This document shows, one piece after another, positions 7,818 to 17,537 of a stretch of DNA of 46,320 nt. Below the pieces are notes generated by a model. That model saw only the letters and a list, made by a program, of their open reading frames with translations, made no database searches and had not been told where the DNA came from. Position numbers and translations under genes: made by a program. Every line of letters begins with the position of its first letter. The stretch's first letter is position 1. This stretch comes from Planctomycetaceae bacterium (lineage in GTDB: Bacteria > Planctomycetota > Planctomycetia > Pirellulales > Pirellulaceae), in NCBI GenBank assembly GCA_002724245.1, contig PBOG01000054.1, positions 1 through 46,320 on the forward strand, given 5' to 3'.

Positions 7818-8750
7818 GTGACAATATTTGGAGAACGTCTGTTGAATGCAGTTCGCCGCTGTCGGACACCGGTCCTGGTTGGACTGGATCCGCGGCGGGA
7901 CCAGTTACCCCCTGGTCTGCAGCCGGCGGCAGATGCGGAGCCGCAGTCTGTGGCAACCGCGTATGCAGAATTCTGCCGCGGTGTCATTGATGTGGTTGCG
8001 CCGAGTGTTCCGGCAGTCAAGCCGCAAGCTGCTTTTTTCGAGCAGTTGGGCGCGCCGGGGATGGTGGCGCTGGCGGAGGTCATTACCTATGCACGCGAAA
8101 AAGGTCTGTTGGTGATTCTGGATGGGAAGCGAAATGACATTGGGTCGACGGCTGCTGCCTACGCGGATGCGTATCTGGGACAGGAAAGTCCCTGGGGAGC
8201 AGATGCGTTGACGGTCAATCCGTATCTGGGTAGCGACAGCCTGGAACCGTTTGTTGAGGTTGCGCGACAGCGTGAATCCGGGGTTTTTGTGCTTGTCAAG
8301 ACTTCCAATCCAGGTAGCCACTTGTTGCAGGATCTGGTTGCTCAGGAACAGACAATCTACCAGCGGGTCGCTGCCGTGGTTGAGCAGCTGGCCCAGCAGA
8401 CATGCGCAGATACTCCCTACGGATCGGTTGGTGCGGTTGTTGGTGCGACGTACCCCGAACAGTTGGCGGAGCTGAGGCAGTCCATGGCACACACCTGGTT
8501 GCTGGTGCCCGGTTTTGGGGCTCAGGGTGGTTCGGCAGCCGATGTGTCAGGTGCCTTTGATGACCATGGCGGGGGAGCGATTATCAACAGCTCGCGGGCG
8601 ATCATTTTTGCCTATCATCGGAAGCCGTACCAGGATCGCTACGGTCCGCAACAGTGGCAGCGTTGCGTTGAGGAGGCAACGCGGGACATGGCGCAGCAAT
8701 TGGCAGCGGAAACACCCGCGGGCAGCCTGCTGGACGAATCGACGTTGTGA
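7818..8750 (+). CDS. pyrF: Orotidine 5'-phosphate decarboxylase
   Basis: This enzyme decarboxylates OMP to UMP, the last step of de novo pyrimidine synthesis, in the cytoplasm. With the GTG start at 7818 it has 310 residues, which fits the longer type 2 form. The catalytic block L-D-G-K-R-N-D-I-G-S-T is at residues 101-111, with K104 and D107 as the expected catalytic pair. The early strand V-G-L-D-P-R and the late phosphate-binding V-P-G-F-G-A-Q-G-G are also typical. The frame is open back to 7647, but that region overlaps the tRNA promoter and lacks family sequence; GGAG at 7804-7807 supports the GTG. pyrE lies 21 kb away on the other strand, so the pathway is not clustered. Confidence 0.92.
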   Translation: MTIFGERLLNAVRRCRTPVLVGLDPRRDQLPPGLQPAADAEPQSVATAYAEFCRGVIDVVAPSVPAVKPQAAFFEQLGAPGMVALAEVITYAREKGLLVILDGKRNDIGSTAAAYADAYLGQESPWGADALTVNPYLGSDSLEPFVEVARQRESGVFVLVKTSNPGSHLLQDLVAQEQTIYQRVAAVVEQLAQQTCADTPYGSVGAVVGATYPEQLAELRQSMAHTWLLVPGFGAQGGSAADVSGAFDDHGGGAIINSSRAIIFAYHRKPYQDRYGPQQWQRCVEEATRDMAQQLAAETPAGSLLDESTL

Positions 8751-8810
8751 ATCGGTTCGTTGGCGATTTCAGTTCCCTGATGCACTTCTGGCAGCCTGGG
8801 CCTGTTCGGT

Positions 8811-8839
8811 TTGGCGGCTGTGTCCAACTGGCATAAAAT
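8811..8839 (+). promoter_or_regulatory. Sigma-70-like promoter for the PSCyt/DUF1501 gene run
   Basis: TTGGCG (8811-8816) and TAAAAT (8834-8839) are separated by exactly 17 bases, and the -10 box matches the consensus at five of six positions. The predicted start of transcription is about 50 bases before the ATG at 8895. Confidence 0.5.
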
Positions 8840-8894
8840 GAAATGTGCTGGAGAAACTGATGCGACCCGATCTGTGGCTTCTGGAGAACGCTCA

Positions 8895-11888
8895 ATGAAG
8901 AGAGCACCCACGCGAATAACAGCAGGCCGGCAAATCCGCAATGCACTGTGCCTGCTGGTGTTACTTGGCAGTGGAAGTCTGTTCGTTCCTGTGGCAAACG
9001 CTGCCGAAACGCCTCAGTTTGAAACACACATTGCCCCTTTGTTCAAACGTCACTGTGTGAAATGCCACAATGCGGAGCTGCGTAAAGCAGATCTCGATCT
9101 GAGTACACCTCAGGGACTGTTTCGCGGTGGCGAATCCGGTCCCGTGCTCGTTTCTGGCGATCCCGAAAAAAGTACTCTGTACGAACAAGTGCATGAGGGT
9201 GCGATGCCACCCGCAGAGGAGTCGCAGTTACCAGCACACGATATTGAGACCATTCGTTTCTGGATTAAATCGGGCACACCCTTTGTTGCCAGAATTGCCT
9301 TGGCTGAATTGACCGCGGCGGCTGAGGTCAGTAACCATGAAATTGAGCCGTTGATGCGTCTGCGCTGCGCAACCTGTCACGGCTTGCGTGCCAAGGAAGG
9401 CGGTCTCGATGTACGTTCCAAGGCAGCGCTGTTGAAAGGCGGGAAATCGGGGCCGGCCATCGTATTAGGAGATCCTGCAAACAGCCTGTTGCTCAAACGC
9501 ATTCACGCCGGGGAGATGCCACCCGACGAGAAGCTCATCGAGGCCGGTGTGAAACCGATTACGGTGGCCGAGATCAGCCGCCTCGAACGATGGATCGAGA
9601 TTGGTGCGCCCGAAGTGCTCGTTGCTCCGGATATCGCATCGGCCGAGATGGACCGGTTGGTATCCGATGAGGACCGGCAGCACTGGTCCTTCAGGAGATT
9701 GCGTCCAGTCGCAATACCCCGAGCGTCTGCGTTCCAGGACACTGCGATGGTGCCGCGTCAGCCAGTCGATCTGTTCATTGTCCATAAACAGCAAGAGCAA
9801 GCTCTGCAGATGGCCCCGGAGGCAGAGAAACTGACCTTGCTGCGGCGGATTACTTATGACCTCACGGGCCTGCCGCCGCATCCAGAGGACGTCGAGCAAT
9901 TTCTGGTCGCCGAGCAGCCCGATGCATACGAACGCGTCGTCGACCGGCTCCTGGTATCTCCACGCCATGGCGAACGTTGGGCGACGTTCTGGCTCGATGC
10001 GGCCGGCTACGCCGATTCGGAAGGGAAGCGAAGTGCGGATCCAATTCGGCCTTATGCATACAAGTACCGAGATTATGTGGTGCGTTCTTTCAACGTAGAC
10101 AAGTCATACGATCGGTTTCTGTTGGAGCAGATTGCCGGGGATGAGCTGGCCGATTACACCGACCCTGCGCAGGTTACCGAGGAAATAGTCGATAACCTCA
10201 TTGCGACGGGTTTTCTCCGTATGGCTCCTGATGGGACCGGTTCTGATGTGGTGAACTTCGTTCCCGAACGGTTGGAGGTGATGTCGGACCAGATCGAGAT
10301 TTTTGGCAGTACCGTACTGGGGCTCACGATTAAATGTGCGCGATGCCATAGCCATAAATACGATCCCATTCCCCAGCGGGATTACTATCGGCTGCTGGCG
10401 ATCTTCAAAGGTGCCTTTGACGAACACGACTGGTTGAAACCTGCTTTCGTACCCGGGCAAACAAAAGTCCAGAAGGCGGGACGTCTGTTGTCGATCGCCA
10501 CGCCGGCAGAATTGAGTCAAATGACTTTCCGTAACCGCCGGATCGAGCAGGAGATTGAACAGCAGCAACGAAAATTAACGCAGCTTGCTGTATCGGTTCG
10601 CCAACAGCATCTGGAGGAGCAGCTTAAGAGCGTGCCGGCAGATCTACGACAGCCACTACGGGCGCTACTGACTGTCGATCCTGGCAAACGGGGGCCTCGA
10701 CAGCGTGAACTGGCCGCACAATACGAAGCCAAACTGGCCTTGGACGATGCGATGTTGAAGAAGCATCCGGCTTACAAGCGTGCTGCTGTCGAGATTGATC
10801 GCACGATCAAGTCACTGCAAAGTGAAAAAGTTGATCGGCCACAGATCCGGGCACTGTGGGACCGCGGTGTTCCTTCTCCCACCTATGTCTACCGCCGTGG
10901 GGACTATCGGCAATGGTCCAGCCTGGTGGGGCCGGGCGTTCCGTCTGTTCTGACGGACGGCAAAACACCTTTTGTCTATCAGCCTCCGTGGCCTAACGCG
11001 ACCAAGACAGGACGACGTCTGGCACTGGCGCGCTGGCTCGTTGAGTCTGATCATCCACTCACCTCACGAGTGATGGTCAATCGAATCTGGAAACACCACT
11101 TTGGGCGCGGCATTGTCACGACGATTGATAACTTTGGGAAATTAGGGGTGCCACCTTCTCATCCGGAGCTGTTGGACTGGTTGGCGAATCAGTTTGTGCA
11201 AACGGGCTGGAGCCTCAAACGCTTGCACCGTTTGCTGGTTACATCCCAGGTCTATCGACAGACTTCACGTGTTTCTTCTGAGCAGCTTCGTGACGATGCG
11301 GAAAACCAGTGGTTCACACGCATGCCACTGCAGCGGCTCGACGCCGAGGAACTGCGTGACTCGCTGTTGGCCGTTGCTGGCAGGCTTGACGAACGCCCCT
11401 TTGGTCGTCCCGACGCGGTCAATGTTCGCAAGGACGGACTGGTCACTTCGATCGGAGCAGAGGGGAGCTGGCGGCGGAGCTTGTATGTGCGCCACCGCCG
11501 CAAAGAAATGCCGACCGTGCTGGAGACGTTCGACTTGCCACAAATGAACCCGGCATGTCAGCAACGTCCCACTTCCACGGTGGCCCAGCAGGCCCTGTTC
11601 TTAATGAATAATACGGCGGTGCGCGCGCTGAGCCAGGATTTTGCTCGCCGAATTTTGGGCCAGACGGCTGACCCCGTGGCGCAGGTGGAACGCGCCTACC
11701 TCACGGCGCTGGGCCACGGCCCGACTGCAGAGGAGCGGGAGGTTGCGGTACAGACATTGTTGAACCTGGAAGCAGAATTTGCGGCGTTGTCCAACGTTGC
11801 TGAGCAGCCCCAGGATTCAGCAGAACAGGCTTTGGCTGTACTCTGCCATACGTTGATGAATTCCGCGGCGTTTTTGTTTGTGGATTAG
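8895..11888 (+). CDS. Planctomycete cytochrome-type protein (PSCyt1, DUF1549, DUF1553)
   Basis: This 997-residue secreted protein belongs to a class abundant in planctomycetes. A signal peptide (cleavage likely after A-N-A-A) is followed by two PSCyt1 modules with haem-c motifs C-V-K-C-H (54-58) and C-A-T-C-H (158-162). The DUF1549/PSCyt2 domain follows ([12 protein letters not shown]), with a third C-A-R-C-H at 481-485. The C-terminal DUF1553/PSD1 domain contains [14 protein letters not shown]. The start is the ATG at 8895, preceded by GGAG eight bases away. The family's role is not established; electron transfer during polysaccharide breakdown has been suggested. Its usual partner, a DUF1501 protein, follows after 108 bases, so the two probably act together outside the cytoplasm. 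Confidence 0.93.
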   Translation: MKRAPTRITAGRQIRNALCLLVLLGSGSLFVPVANAAETPQFETHIAPLFKRHCVKCHNAELRKADLDLSTPQGLFRGGESGPVLVSGDPEKSTLYEQVHEGAMPPAEESQLPAHDIETIRFWIKSGTPFVARIALAELTAAAEVSNHEIEPLMRLRCATCHGLRAKEGGLDVRSKAALLKGGKSGPAIVLGDPANSLLLKRIHAGEMPPDEKLIEAGVKPITVAEISRLERWIEIGAPEVLVAPDIASAEMDRLVSDEDRQHWSFRRLRPVAIPRASAFQDTAMVPRQPVDLFIVHKQQEQALQMAPEAEKLTLLRRITYDLTGLPPHPEDVEQFLVAEQPDAYERVVDRLLVSPRHGERWATFWLDAAGYADSEGKRSADPIRPYAYKYRDYVVRSFNVDKSYDRFLLEQIAGDELADYTDPAQVTEEIVDNLIATGFLRMAPDGTGSDVVNFVPERLEVMSDQIEIFGSTVLGLTIKCARCHSHKYDPIPQRDYYRLLAIFKGAFDEHDWLKPAFVPGQTKVQKAGRLLSIATPAELSQMTFRNRRIEQEIEQQQRKLTQLAVSVRQQHLEEQLKSVPADLRQPLRALLTVDPGKRGPRQRELAAQYEAKLALDDAMLKKHPAYKRAAVEIDRTIKSLQSEKVDRPQIRALWDRGVPSPTYVYRRGDYRQWSSLVGPGVPSVLTDGKTPFVYQPPWPNATKTGRRLALARWLVESDHPLTSRVMVNRIWKHHFGRGIVTTIDNFGKLGVPPSHPELLDWLANQFVQTGWSLKRLHRLLVTSQVYRQTSRVSSEQLRDDAENQWFTRMPLQRLDAEELRDSLLAVAGRLDERPFGRPDAVNVRKDGLVTSIGAEGSWRRSLYVRHRRKEMPTVLETFDLPQMNPACQQRPTSTVAQQALFLMNNTAVRALSQDFARRILGQTADPVAQVERAYLTALGHGPTAEEREVAVQTLLNLEAEFAALSNVAEQPQDSAEQALAVLCHTLMNSAAFLFVD

Positions 11889-11996
11889 TAGTTGCGGTGG
11901 GTTCAAGAGTGATTGGGATCCCCATCAGGATCGGTTGAGACAGGTGCGCCGGCCGGCAGGATTTTCACGACAGGTGTTGAACGGAGGGGTGTAGTG

Positions 11997-13508
11997 ATGA
12001 AAACGAGAACGAGCACACGTCAAGATTGCCCCGGAGACGTGGCCCTGCGACAGAGTCGCCGTGGTTTTTTTCACCGGGCAGCGGACGGCGTACATGGTGC
12101 GGCTCTGACCTATCTGCTCGGACGCGATGTGTTTGCCCAGGAAGGACTACCGACACCGACTCGGCAACCTGCCAGTGGCGGTCCTCGACAGGTTTATGAC
12201 TTGAGTTCTCGGCAAACCCATTTTCCGGCCCGGGCGCGTTCGGTGATTCACCTGTTTATGAATGGAGGTCCCAGCCAGGTCGATCTGTTTGATCCAAAAC
12301 CGGCTCTCGACCGAATGCATGGACAATCATACTTCAGCGAAATTGCTCAAGACGTCTCGTCGCCGCAGCAGGCAGGCGGGTTGCTGAGAAGCCCTTATAA
12401 GTTCGCCCAGTACGGTGACAGTGGCACCATTGTCTCAGAAGTGATGCCGCATTTGGCTCGCCAGGTTGATGAGATTGCGGTGATCCGTTCGATGTACAAT
12501 TCGCATCCCAACCATGAACCCGCTTTGTTCAAGATCCATTCGGGTCGTTTGCTGCCAGGGAGGCCCGCTCTGGGTGCGTGGGTTGTCTATGGATTGGGTA
12601 CGGAAAACCAGAGTCTGCCTGCTTATGTCGTACTCGATGACCCGCTGGGCTTGCCGGTGAATACCGTGCAAAACTGGCAGGCTGGGTTCTTGCCCCCTGT
12701 CTACCAGGGATCCCGCATTCGTTCGACCGGTTCACCGATTTTGAATCTGAGGCCGGAAGCGGACCGCCCTGCTGTGATTGACCGGTTACAGGGCGACTTG
12801 CTGAGTCGACTGGATGAGATTCACCGCCGCCAACGCCCTGGGATGCTGCAGCTGGACGCCCGCATCAAAAGTTATGAGTTAGCAGCGCGGATGCAGTTAG
12901 AAGCAAGTGATGCGCTCGATATTGGTCAGGAGTCGCAGAGAACTTTGGAACTCTATGGCGTAGGCAAAAAACCCACCGATTCCTACGCGCGGCGTTGCTT
13001 GATGGCGCGTCGCCTGGTCGAGCGCGGTGTACGGTTTGTGCAGCTCTACATCAACGGGCAGATTTGGGACAACCACAATGGTTTGCAGAATGGCTTGAAG
13101 ACGGCTTGTGATCGCACGGATCAACCGGTCGCTGCGCTGTTGACGGATCTCAAACAGCGTGGCCTGCTGAATGAGACGCTTGTCGTGTGGGGCGGTGAGT
13201 TCGGTCGATTACCCATTGCCCAAATACCCGAGGGAAAAGATTTGAGCAGTGCTGGACGCGATCACGGTCCGCGTGGTTTCAGCTTGTGGATGGCGGGTGG
13301 CGGGATCAAGGGGGGAGTCACCTATGGAGGGACTGACGAAATTGGATTTGCTGCGGCGGAAAATCCAGTTAGTATCGCTGATTGGCATGCGACCATCTTG
13401 CATCAACTGGGCCTCCATCACGACCATCTCTTTTTTGATCGAAACGGCTTGCACGAAAAGCTGACCGATACCTTCAAGCCCCGTGTTGTCAAAGAAATTC
13501 TGGCTTGA
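11997..13508 (+). CDS. DUF1501 family protein (alkaline-phosphatase-fold, sulfatase-like)
   Basis: The protein has 503 residues. The N-terminus S-R-R-G-F-F-H-R-A-A-D-G is a Tat-like signal. The body has the family landmarks V-I-H-L-F-M-N-G-G-P-S-Q-V-D-L-F-D-P-K-P, S-M-Y-N-S-H-P-N-H-E-P-A, W-G-G-E-F-G-R-L-P and G-R-D-H-G-P-R-G-F-S, and ends with W-H-A-T-I-L-H-Q-L-G. These conserved Asp, His and Glu residues resemble metal ligands of the alkaline phosphatase/sulfatase superfamily, but no activity is proven for the family. The ATG at 11997 has a strong GGAGGGG site eight bases upstream and is preferred to the longer frame. Such genes almost always accompany a PSD1 gene, as here. Confidence 0.92.
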   Translation: MKTRTSTRQDCPGDVALRQSRRGFFHRAADGVHGAALTYLLGRDVFAQEGLPTPTRQPASGGPRQVYDLSSRQTHFPARARSVIHLFMNGGPSQVDLFDPKPALDRMHGQSYFSEIAQDVSSPQQAGGLLRSPYKFAQYGDSGTIVSEVMPHLARQVDEIAVIRSMYNSHPNHEPALFKIHSGRLLPGRPALGAWVVYGLGTENQSLPAYVVLDDPLGLPVNTVQNWQAGFLPPVYQGSRIRSTGSPILNLRPEADRPAVIDRLQGDLLSRLDEIHRRQRPGMLQLDARIKSYELAARMQLEASDALDIGQESQRTLELYGVGKKPTDSYARRCLMARRLVERGVRFVQLYINGQIWDNHNGLQNGLKTACDRTDQPVAALLTDLKQRGLLNETLVVWGGEFGRLPIAQIPEGKDLSSAGRDHGPRGFSLWMAGGGIKGGVTYGGTDEIGFAAAENPVSIADWHATILHQLGLHHDHLFFDRNGLHEKLTDTFKPRVVKEILA

Positions 13509-13537
13509 TCTGGATGCGCAACAGAGAGGATTTGCTG

Positions 13538-14425
13538 ATGAGGTGTTGTCGGATCGCGCCGTGTTGCCGTGTTCATCCCGGACTGTTGGTGTGCCTGTCA
13601 TTGTTGCTCATCTGCTGGGCAACGGTAGCGGCTTCCGCGGAACCCCCGCGGTTGCGGGTGATGACGTATAACGTCCGTTATGCCAGCGATCAGGGGCCTC
13701 ACCGCTGGCAGTTGCGGAGGCCCCTTGCCCAACGCATGCTGGCCGAGCAAGACCCAGATGTGATTGGTATGCAGGAAGCGCTGTACCGGCAAGTGAAGGA
13801 CTTCGACCAGGATTTGCCTGAACATGCTTGGATTGGTTTAGGGCGGGAAGGCGGCAGTCGTAGTGAATTTATGGCAGTGTTTTACCGCCGCGAGAGATTG
13901 GATCCTGCTGCCTTCGGGCATTATTGGTTGTCCGATACTCCGAATGTAATCGGGTCGGCGACGTGGGGACACTCGAACCGCAGGATGGTCACCTGGGTGC
14001 GTTTTTTAGACCGGATGTCCGGGAAACAGTTCTACCTGGTCAATACGCATTTTGACCATGAAGTGCGGACGGCCCGCGAAAAGAGCGCGCGATTGGTGTT
14101 CGAGCGGATCTCGAAGTGGAATTCGTCGGTACCCGTGTTGTTGCTTGGCGATTTTAATGCGCGGGCTGAGGAGAGCGAGGTTTATCAGACCCTGGTTGGT
14201 CCCCAGCGGCTGGTTGACACGTGGTTGACAGCGAAAGAGCGTGGTCCGCTGTACGATACGTTTCACGGCTATCGAGGGCTGTCGCGAACCGGCCGAAGAA
14301 TTGATTGGATTCTTGCACGCGGTTCAGTCCAGGTAGAATCGAGCAGGGTTATTACGTTTCAACAGCAGGGCCAGTTTCCCAGCGATCATTTTCCAGTAGT
14401 CGCAGATGTCCAGATTGGGCCTTGA
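13538..14425 (+). CDS. Secreted endonuclease/exonuclease/phosphatase family protein
   Basis: This 295-residue protein carries a signal peptide (hydrophobic segment L-L-V-C-L-S-L-L-L-I, cleavage near A-A-S-A). All catalytic motifs of the DNase I-like fold are present: M-T-Y-N-V-R-Y, G-M-Q-E with the metal-binding Glu, N-T-H-F-D-H, G-D-F-N-A, R-I-D-W-I-L and S-D-H-F-P-V. Members cleave phosphodiester bonds in nucleic acids, phosphoinositides or sphingomyelin; the exported form suggests an extracellular or periplasmic phosphodiesterase. The ATG at 13538 is chosen because AGAGGA lies seven bases upstream; an in-frame TTG at 13505 would overlap the preceding stop. The gap to the DUF1501 gene is only 29 bases, so they are probably co-transcribed. 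Confidence 0.88.
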   Translation: MRCCRIAPCCRVHPGLLVCLSLLLICWATVAASAEPPRLRVMTYNVRYASDQGPHRWQLRRPLAQRMLAEQDPDVIGMQEALYRQVKDFDQDLPEHAWIGLGREGGSRSEFMAVFYRRERLDPAAFGHYWLSDTPNVIGSATWGHSNRRMVTWVRFLDRMSGKQFYLVNTHFDHEVRTAREKSARLVFERISKWNSSVPVLLLGDFNARAEESEVYQTLVGPQRLVDTWLTAKERGPLYDTFHGYRGLSRTGRRIDWILARGSVQVESSRVITFQQQGQFPSDHFPVVADVQIGP

Positions 14426-14506
14426 AGGCGGCATAGCTTCGTTTGGATGTCAATCCGGTGCATCTTTGTGGCGCACCTTGGAACTACCTCTCCAGGATTT
14501 GAAAGC

Positions 14507-16609
14507 ATGAGTTACCGTACAAGTCGATCAAGCCGCGTTAAGCTGACAGCGACGTTACTGTGCAGCATCTTGTTCAGTGTCGTTGCAATTCGCCCCCCGA
14601 GCGTGCAGGCAGATGGCTTGCGCGACAACAACGCCGAAGACGTAAGGCGGATTCCCCGCGCGGGAATCGAAGTTGACGCGCAGACTCGCCAGGAACTGGA
14701 GCACGAATTGACGCAGTTGTCGGCGATGATCGACGCGTTGCGCGAACGTGACGAGCCGGTAATTTCACGCCATCTTCCTGATGTTGTTATTTTTTCTCGT
14801 GCCGTACACGACGCACTTGTCCATGGGGAGTTCTTCGCGGAAGGTGATTTGGACATTGCCCGCCGGTTGCTGCAAGCTGGTCGTCAACGTGCGGAACAAC
14901 TGGCAGAGAAAAAGAACCCATGGATGCGTCAGCGAGGATTGGTTGTGCTGGGATATGTTTCGCGAATCGATCATTCGGTGCAGCCTTACGGACTGGTGAT
15001 TCCTCCTGCCTGGCGTCGCACGCAGAAGGACGCTTCCCGGTTGGATATCTGGTTTCACGGTCGCGGGGAGACACTAAGTGAAGTGAAATTTCTTGGACAG
15101 CGTATGCAGCAAACGGGTGCTTACACGCCGCGTGATACGATCGTGCTCCACCCCTACGGCCGTTATTCCAATGCGTTCAAATTTGCTGGCGAAGTCGACG
15201 TACTTGAGGCGCTTGCCGACGTCCAGCGACGCTACCGAATCGATGAAGATCGTATTTCAGTACGCGGCTTTTCCATGGGCGGGGCGGCTTGTTGGCAATT
15301 TGCAGTTCATTATCCGGACCGCTGGTTTGCGGCGAATCCCGGGGCTGGTTTTTCCGAGACACCGGAATTTCTGCGATTCTTTCAGAAAGAGACATTGAAC
15401 CCAACCTGGTATGAGAAAAAGTTGTGGCATCTGTACGATTGCACGGACTGGGCGAGGAATCTTCATCACTGCCCGACCGTGGCCTACAGCGGAGAATTGG
15501 ATATCCAGAAGCAGGCTGCGGACATCATGCAGCAGGCATTGCGTCAAGAACAGCTGTCCCTGGTACATATCATCGGGCCCCAGACAAAACACTCCATTCA
15601 CCCTGGGGCGAAGCGGCAAATTGAGGCACGCTTTGATCGGTTGGCTCGCCCAGGCCGTCAGCGCACGCCGCAGCGTGTGCGTTTTACAACGTACACACTG
15701 AAATACAATCGCCTGGGCTGGGTGCAGATCAATGCCCTGGGGAGGCACTGGAGCCGCGCCAGTGTGGATGCTCGGATCGAGGCTGCGGGTTCGATTGTCG
15801 TGCGTGTTGAAAATGTCACGGACCTGGCGTTGCGTTTCTCGCCGGGTGAGTTTCCAACTGAATTTGCCCAGCGGCCTCCCACGGTCCTGTTTGAGGATGT
15901 GAATGGAGATCAGGTCATGCGCACTACGCTTGCTGGAAGTGACCTGCCTTTGGTACGTACTGATCGGTCCTGGGCCTGTCGTTTTCACCGAGAGGACGGG
16001 GGCTGGACCAGAGGCGCTGCACCAGCCGGTGGACTACGTAAACAGCACAATTTGCAAGGGCCGATTGATGACGCATTTATGGACTCGTTTTTGTTTGTGG
16101 AGCCCACGGGTACGGCGCGGAGCCCACTGGTTCAACGTTGGGTAGAGGCAGAGCTGGAGCACGCGGTAGTCCACTGGCGCAGACATTTTCGAGGAGATGC
16201 CCGAGTCAAGAAAGATACTGAAGTTGACGACCAGGAGATTGCCTCTGCGAACCTCGTCCTGTTCGGGGATCCTCAGAGTAATCGTTTGCTCGCGCGGTTG
16301 AGTGAGAAGTTGCCGCTGCAGTGGTCGGCGGACGGTATCCAGGTTGGCAAACGTCGGTTTGATGCGAGCCACCACGCGCCCATCCTGATCTACCCGAATC
16401 CGCTCAACCCACGGCGCTATGTTGTACTGAACAGCGGTTTCACTTTCCGTGAGTACGATTACTTGAACAATGCCCGCCAGGTACCCAAGTTACCCGACTG
16501 GGCGATCGTTGACCTCAACACGCCGGCGAATTCGCGCTATCCGGGTAAGATCGTGGCCGCGAATTTTTTTGGGGAACATTGGGAGTTGCGGCCGGACGAT
16601 GCGCGCTAA
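14507..16609 (+). CDS. Secreted alpha/beta hydrolase (prolyl oligopeptidase-like esterase)
   Basis: The protein has 700 residues. A signal peptide (L-L-C-S-I-L-F-S-V-V-A-I) precedes an alpha-helical region and then an alpha/beta hydrolase domain (about 170-390). The nucleophile elbow is G-F-S-M-G-G, a possible acid is in S-G-E-L-D, and the likely catalytic histidine is in T-K-H-S-I-H-P-G. The remaining 300 residues are beta-rich and unassigned, with an aromatic, glycine-rich ending (V-A-A-N-F-F-G-E-H-W). Related planctomycete proteins are annotated as esterases or peptidases of the S9 type; the substrate is unknown. The ATG at 14507 is used rather than 14447 because the signal peptide follows it directly. 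It closes the four-gene plus-strand run. Confidence 0.82.
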   Translation: MSYRTSRSSRVKLTATLLCSILFSVVAIRPPSVQADGLRDNNAEDVRRIPRAGIEVDAQTRQELEHELTQLSAMIDALRERDEPVISRHLPDVVIFSRAVHDALVHGEFFAEGDLDIARRLLQAGRQRAEQLAEKKNPWMRQRGLVVLGYVSRIDHSVQPYGLVIPPAWRRTQKDASRLDIWFHGRGETLSEVKFLGQRMQQTGAYTPRDTIVLHPYGRYSNAFKFAGEVDVLEALADVQRRYRIDEDRISVRGFSMGGAACWQFAVHYPDRWFAANPGAGFSETPEFLRFFQKETLNPTWYEKKLWHLYDCTDWARNLHHCPTVAYSGELDIQKQAADIMQQALRQEQLSLVHIIGPQTKHSIHPGAKRQIEARFDRLARPGRQRTPQRVRFTTYTLKYNRLGWVQINALGRHWSRASVDARIEAAGSIVVRVENVTDLALRFSPGEFPTEFAQRPPTVLFEDVNGDQVMRTTLAGSDLPLVRTDRSWACRFHREDGGWTRGAAPAGGLRKQHNLQGPIDDAFMDSFLFVEPTGTARSPLVQRWVEAELEHAVVHWRRHFRGDARVKKDTEVDDQEIASANLVLFGDPQSNRLLARLSEKLPLQWSADGIQVGKRRFDASHHAPILIYPNPLNPRRYVVLNSGFTFREYDYLNNARQVPKLPDWAIVDLNTPANSRYPGKIVAANFFGEHWELRPDDAR

Positions 16610-16685
16610 CGAAATCTCAGGCAGATGGCGTCAACACCTTCTACGGGAGCGTTGCCTGTACCGTAGGCGGTGGTAGCCATCGTGC

Positions 16686-17417
16686 TCAGAGGGCCCGGCG
16701 TGCAAGACTAAATGATTGGGCTGTAGGTCCTTGGCCGCTTTGGGAAGCCAGGAACAGGGCGAGCGGCGCCACATCGTGAGGGCGTTTGATCCATTCACTG
16801 GCGATGGTGGGGTGGGGCTGATCTGGAGACCAGATGCTCTGCGTGAGTTCCGTGTAGACAGGGCCTGGAATTAACTCGTTAACAGTAATTCGGTCCTGCC
16901 AGACTTCACTTGCCAGGCATCGTGTGAACATCCACACCGCGGCCTTGGAAGTGTTGTAGGAACTGTTTCCGGAACGGGACTGGTGTGCCATGCCACTACT
17001 GACGTTGATAATGGTGCCCCCGTTCTGTTTCAGCAATGGTAGCGCGGCGCGGCTCACATAATAGGTGCCGATTAGATTGACTTGGACGACGTGCACCCAT
17101 TGTTGGGGATCATCTTCTCCAACGTTCGTACGTTCTTGTCCGCCACCTGCGTTGTTGACCAGAATTTCCAGTCCTCCCAGTTGCTGGCTGACTTGCTGAA
17201 TCGCTGCTTCGACTTCGTGGAATTCCGTAATGTCGCAGGTGATCGCGATACTGCGGCGCCCTGCCTGGCGAATTTCTTCTGCTGTGTTGTCGATTTCTGC
17301 GGTAGTTCGTGCCAGGACCGCAACGTCGGCACCGGCTTTTGCGTAGGCGATTGCAATCGCTCGTCCGATTCCGCGGCCGGCCCCAGTTACCAGTGCGCGT
17401 TGTCCTGACAGTTGCAT
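16686..17417 (-). CDS. Short-chain dehydrogenase/reductase (3-oxoacyl reductase-like)
   Basis: This SDR has 243 residues. T-G-A-G-R-G-I-G binds the cofactor, N-N-A-G-G-G lies in the fourth strand, N-V-S-S-G carries the catalytic serine region, and Y-N-T-S-K is the active-site pair. The end (G-Q-G-P-T-A-Q-S-F-S-L-A-R-R) matches the pattern of 3-oxoacyl-ACP-reductase-like members that replace the usual D-G-G tail. The substrate is not determinable. The ATG at 17417 has AGGA and GAG in the preceding bases. It lies 120 bases downstream of the TolC-like gene on the same strand, and its relation to the transporter genes is unclear. Confidence 0.87.
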   Translation of the reverse strand: MQLSGQRALVTGAGRGIGRAIAIAYAKAGADVAVLARTTAEIDNTAEEIRQAGRRSIAITCDITEFHEVEAAIQQVSQQLGGLEILVNNAGGGQERTNVGEDDPQQWVHVVQVNLIGTYYVSRAALPLLKQNGGTIINVSSGMAHQSRSGNSSYNTSKAAVWMFTRCLASEVWQDRITVNELIPGPVYTELTQSIWSPDQPHPTIASEWIKRPHDVAPLALFLASQSGQGPTAQSFSLARRAL

Positions 17418-17537
17418 CAGCTCGTCCTTTCCAGATGACTGACGGAAACCAACAGAGTCAGGTAGCAGGCAAGGCTACGATCTACTTCCGAGGTGCGGAG
17501 CTGCCGTCGTGGGTTGGGGAGTCGATTTGACTTGATG

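Noticed and set aside
15257-15988. A 243-residue minus-strand open frame
   Set aside because: It is antisense to the alpha/beta hydrolase gene, whose active-site motifs are evident.
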